Assembly (NCBI GenBank): GCA_013044415.1
Contig: JABEUO010000093.1
Span: 1 to 6,021, forward strand
DNA: 6,021 nucleotides
From: Acidimicrobiaceae bacterium
GTDB taxonomy: Bacteria > Actinomycetota > Acidimicrobiia > Acidimicrobiales > Acidimicrobiaceae
Reading direction: 5' to 3'
Below the pieces are notes generated by a model. It was not told where the DNA came from. It ran no database searches and saw nothing but the letters and a program-made list of their open reading frames with translations. Below, piece after piece: positions 5,794-6,021 of the stretch. The first letter of the stretch is position 1. The number at the start of each line of letters is the position of its first letter. Made by a program: the position numbers and the translations under genes.

Positions 5794-5872
5794 CGACATT
5801 ACTTGATTCACAAGCTGACCTGAAGGAAATAGGTTAGTTTCGCCAGTTGTCTAGTCACTCCATTTTTTTCTA

Positions 5873-5902
5873 TTGCCATTGAGCAGAGGATTTCAGATTA
5901 AT
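5873..5902 (+). promoter_or_regulatory. Candidate promoter for the structured RNA at the right edge
   Basis: TTGCCA (5873-5878, five of six against TTGACA) is followed by an 18-base spacer and ATTAAT (5897-5902, four of six against TATAAT). A transcript would start close to the first hairpin at 5906. Prediction by eye only. Confidence 0.25.
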
Positions 5903-5904
5903 TT

Positions 5905-5977
5905 GCGCCCCACTTTCTCCCCTTACCAGAATGGGGTGTGGGGCGGAATGCCCCTGGCTTTAGCCATGGGGATGTAG
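5905..5977 (+). mobile_element. IS605/TnpB-type right-end-like hairpins (omega-RNA-like), no transposase gene in window
   Basis: Two compact hairpins stand back to back. The first pairs CGCCCCAC (5906-5913) with GTGGGGCG (5938-5945), enclosing CCCC/GGGG (5919-5922 with 5933-5936). The second is GCCCC-TGGCTTTAGCCA-TGGGG (5950-5971): a GGC-TTTA-GCC core, a T-A pair, one bulged T and a CCCC/GGGG base, preceded by GGAAT and followed by GATG. That second layout is what I recall for the right end of IS200/IS605-family elements, where it is also the 3' scaffold hairpin of the TnpB omega-RNA. By that reading tnpB should lie upstream on the plus strand; none is visible in the window. It could be a solo end, a non-autonomous derivative, or an unrelated structured RNA. 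Resemblance is by eye. Confidence 0.45.
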
Positions 5978-5985
5978 AGCCCCAC

Positions 5986-6000
5986 CAGGGCGAAGCCCTG
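5986..6000. repeat. Perfect 6-bp hairpin with GAA loop
   Basis: CAGGGC-GAA-GCCCTG directly follows the IS605-like hairpins. It would fall in the guide or flanking region if the element ends near 5975, or be a third scaffold hairpin if the RNA continues. No T-run follows, so it is not a standard terminator. Confidence 0.45.
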
Positions 6001-6021
6001 AGACCTGCGCTCAAACGTTGC

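Larger units (their letters stand above)
5660..5904. other. Gene-free stretch upstream of the sortase gene
   Basis: No coding sequence or tnpB remnant is seen on either strand. It contains GGCCA/TGGCC (5706-5710 with 5724-5728), a 9-base direct repeat at 5773-5793, and a run of seven T (5863-5869) without a stable hairpin before it. Confidence 0.45.

Noticed and set aside
5862..5870. Run of seven T as a possible intrinsic terminator
   Set aside because: No stable hairpin immediately precedes it on the plus strand, and no gene there needs ending.
5905..6000. CRISPR array from the clustered G/C-rich repeats
   Set aside because: The repeats are hairpin arms of differing sequence, without regular spacing or unique spacers.

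Overview
The window reads as a chromosomal piece of a mid-GC actinobacterium (GC about half, judged by eye). The pointers are an SigR/SigH-like ECF sigma factor paired with an RsrA/RshA-like zinc anti-sigma factor, a membrane-anchored actinobacterial-type sortase, and GTG/TTG starts mixed with GAGGTGA-type ribosome binding sites. A member of the Acidimicrobiia would fit the GC level and the gene styles, but that placement is an inference from memory, not a search result.

Layout, left to right. (1) From the left edge to 1066 (+) runs the 3' part of a gene for a TPR-repeat protein. Its N-terminal segment is disordered and rich in Arg, Ser, Gly and Asp, and its start lies outside the window. (2) 1176-1511 (+) encodes a small DUF167/YggU-family protein. 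(3) 1512-1969 is a gene-free stretch with several inverted repeats, a terminator-like element, a degenerate tRNA-like patch on the minus strand and a strong but unassigned Shine-Dalgarno sequence. (4) 1970-3346 (+) encodes an FAD-linked oxidoreductase of the GlcD / D-2-hydroxyglutarate dehydrogenase type. (5) 3361-3549 (+) is a possible small Trp-rich ORF whose stop overlaps the next start. (6) 3546-4148 (+) encodes the ECF sigma factor and 4145-4408 (+) its anti-sigma factor, overlapping by ATGA. (7) 4532-5659 (-) encodes a convergent sortase with a long C-terminal extension. (8) 5660-6021 has no gene, but its last ~120 bases hold a compact run of hairpins. One resembles the right end and omega-RNA 3' hairpin of IS605/TnpB-type elements, although no tnpB is visible in the window.

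The FAD gene, small ORF, sigma gene and anti-sigma gene are tightly packed in one direction and could be one transcript. The likely logic is a thiol/zinc redox switch: the anti-sigma holds the sigma factor until oxidation releases zinc, and the released sigma switches on a stress regulon. A flavoenzyme just upstream would fit a redox theme, but co-regulation is inferred from spacing only. The sortase is separate, has its own ribosome binding site, and has no recognisable pilin or LPXTG substrate beside it here.
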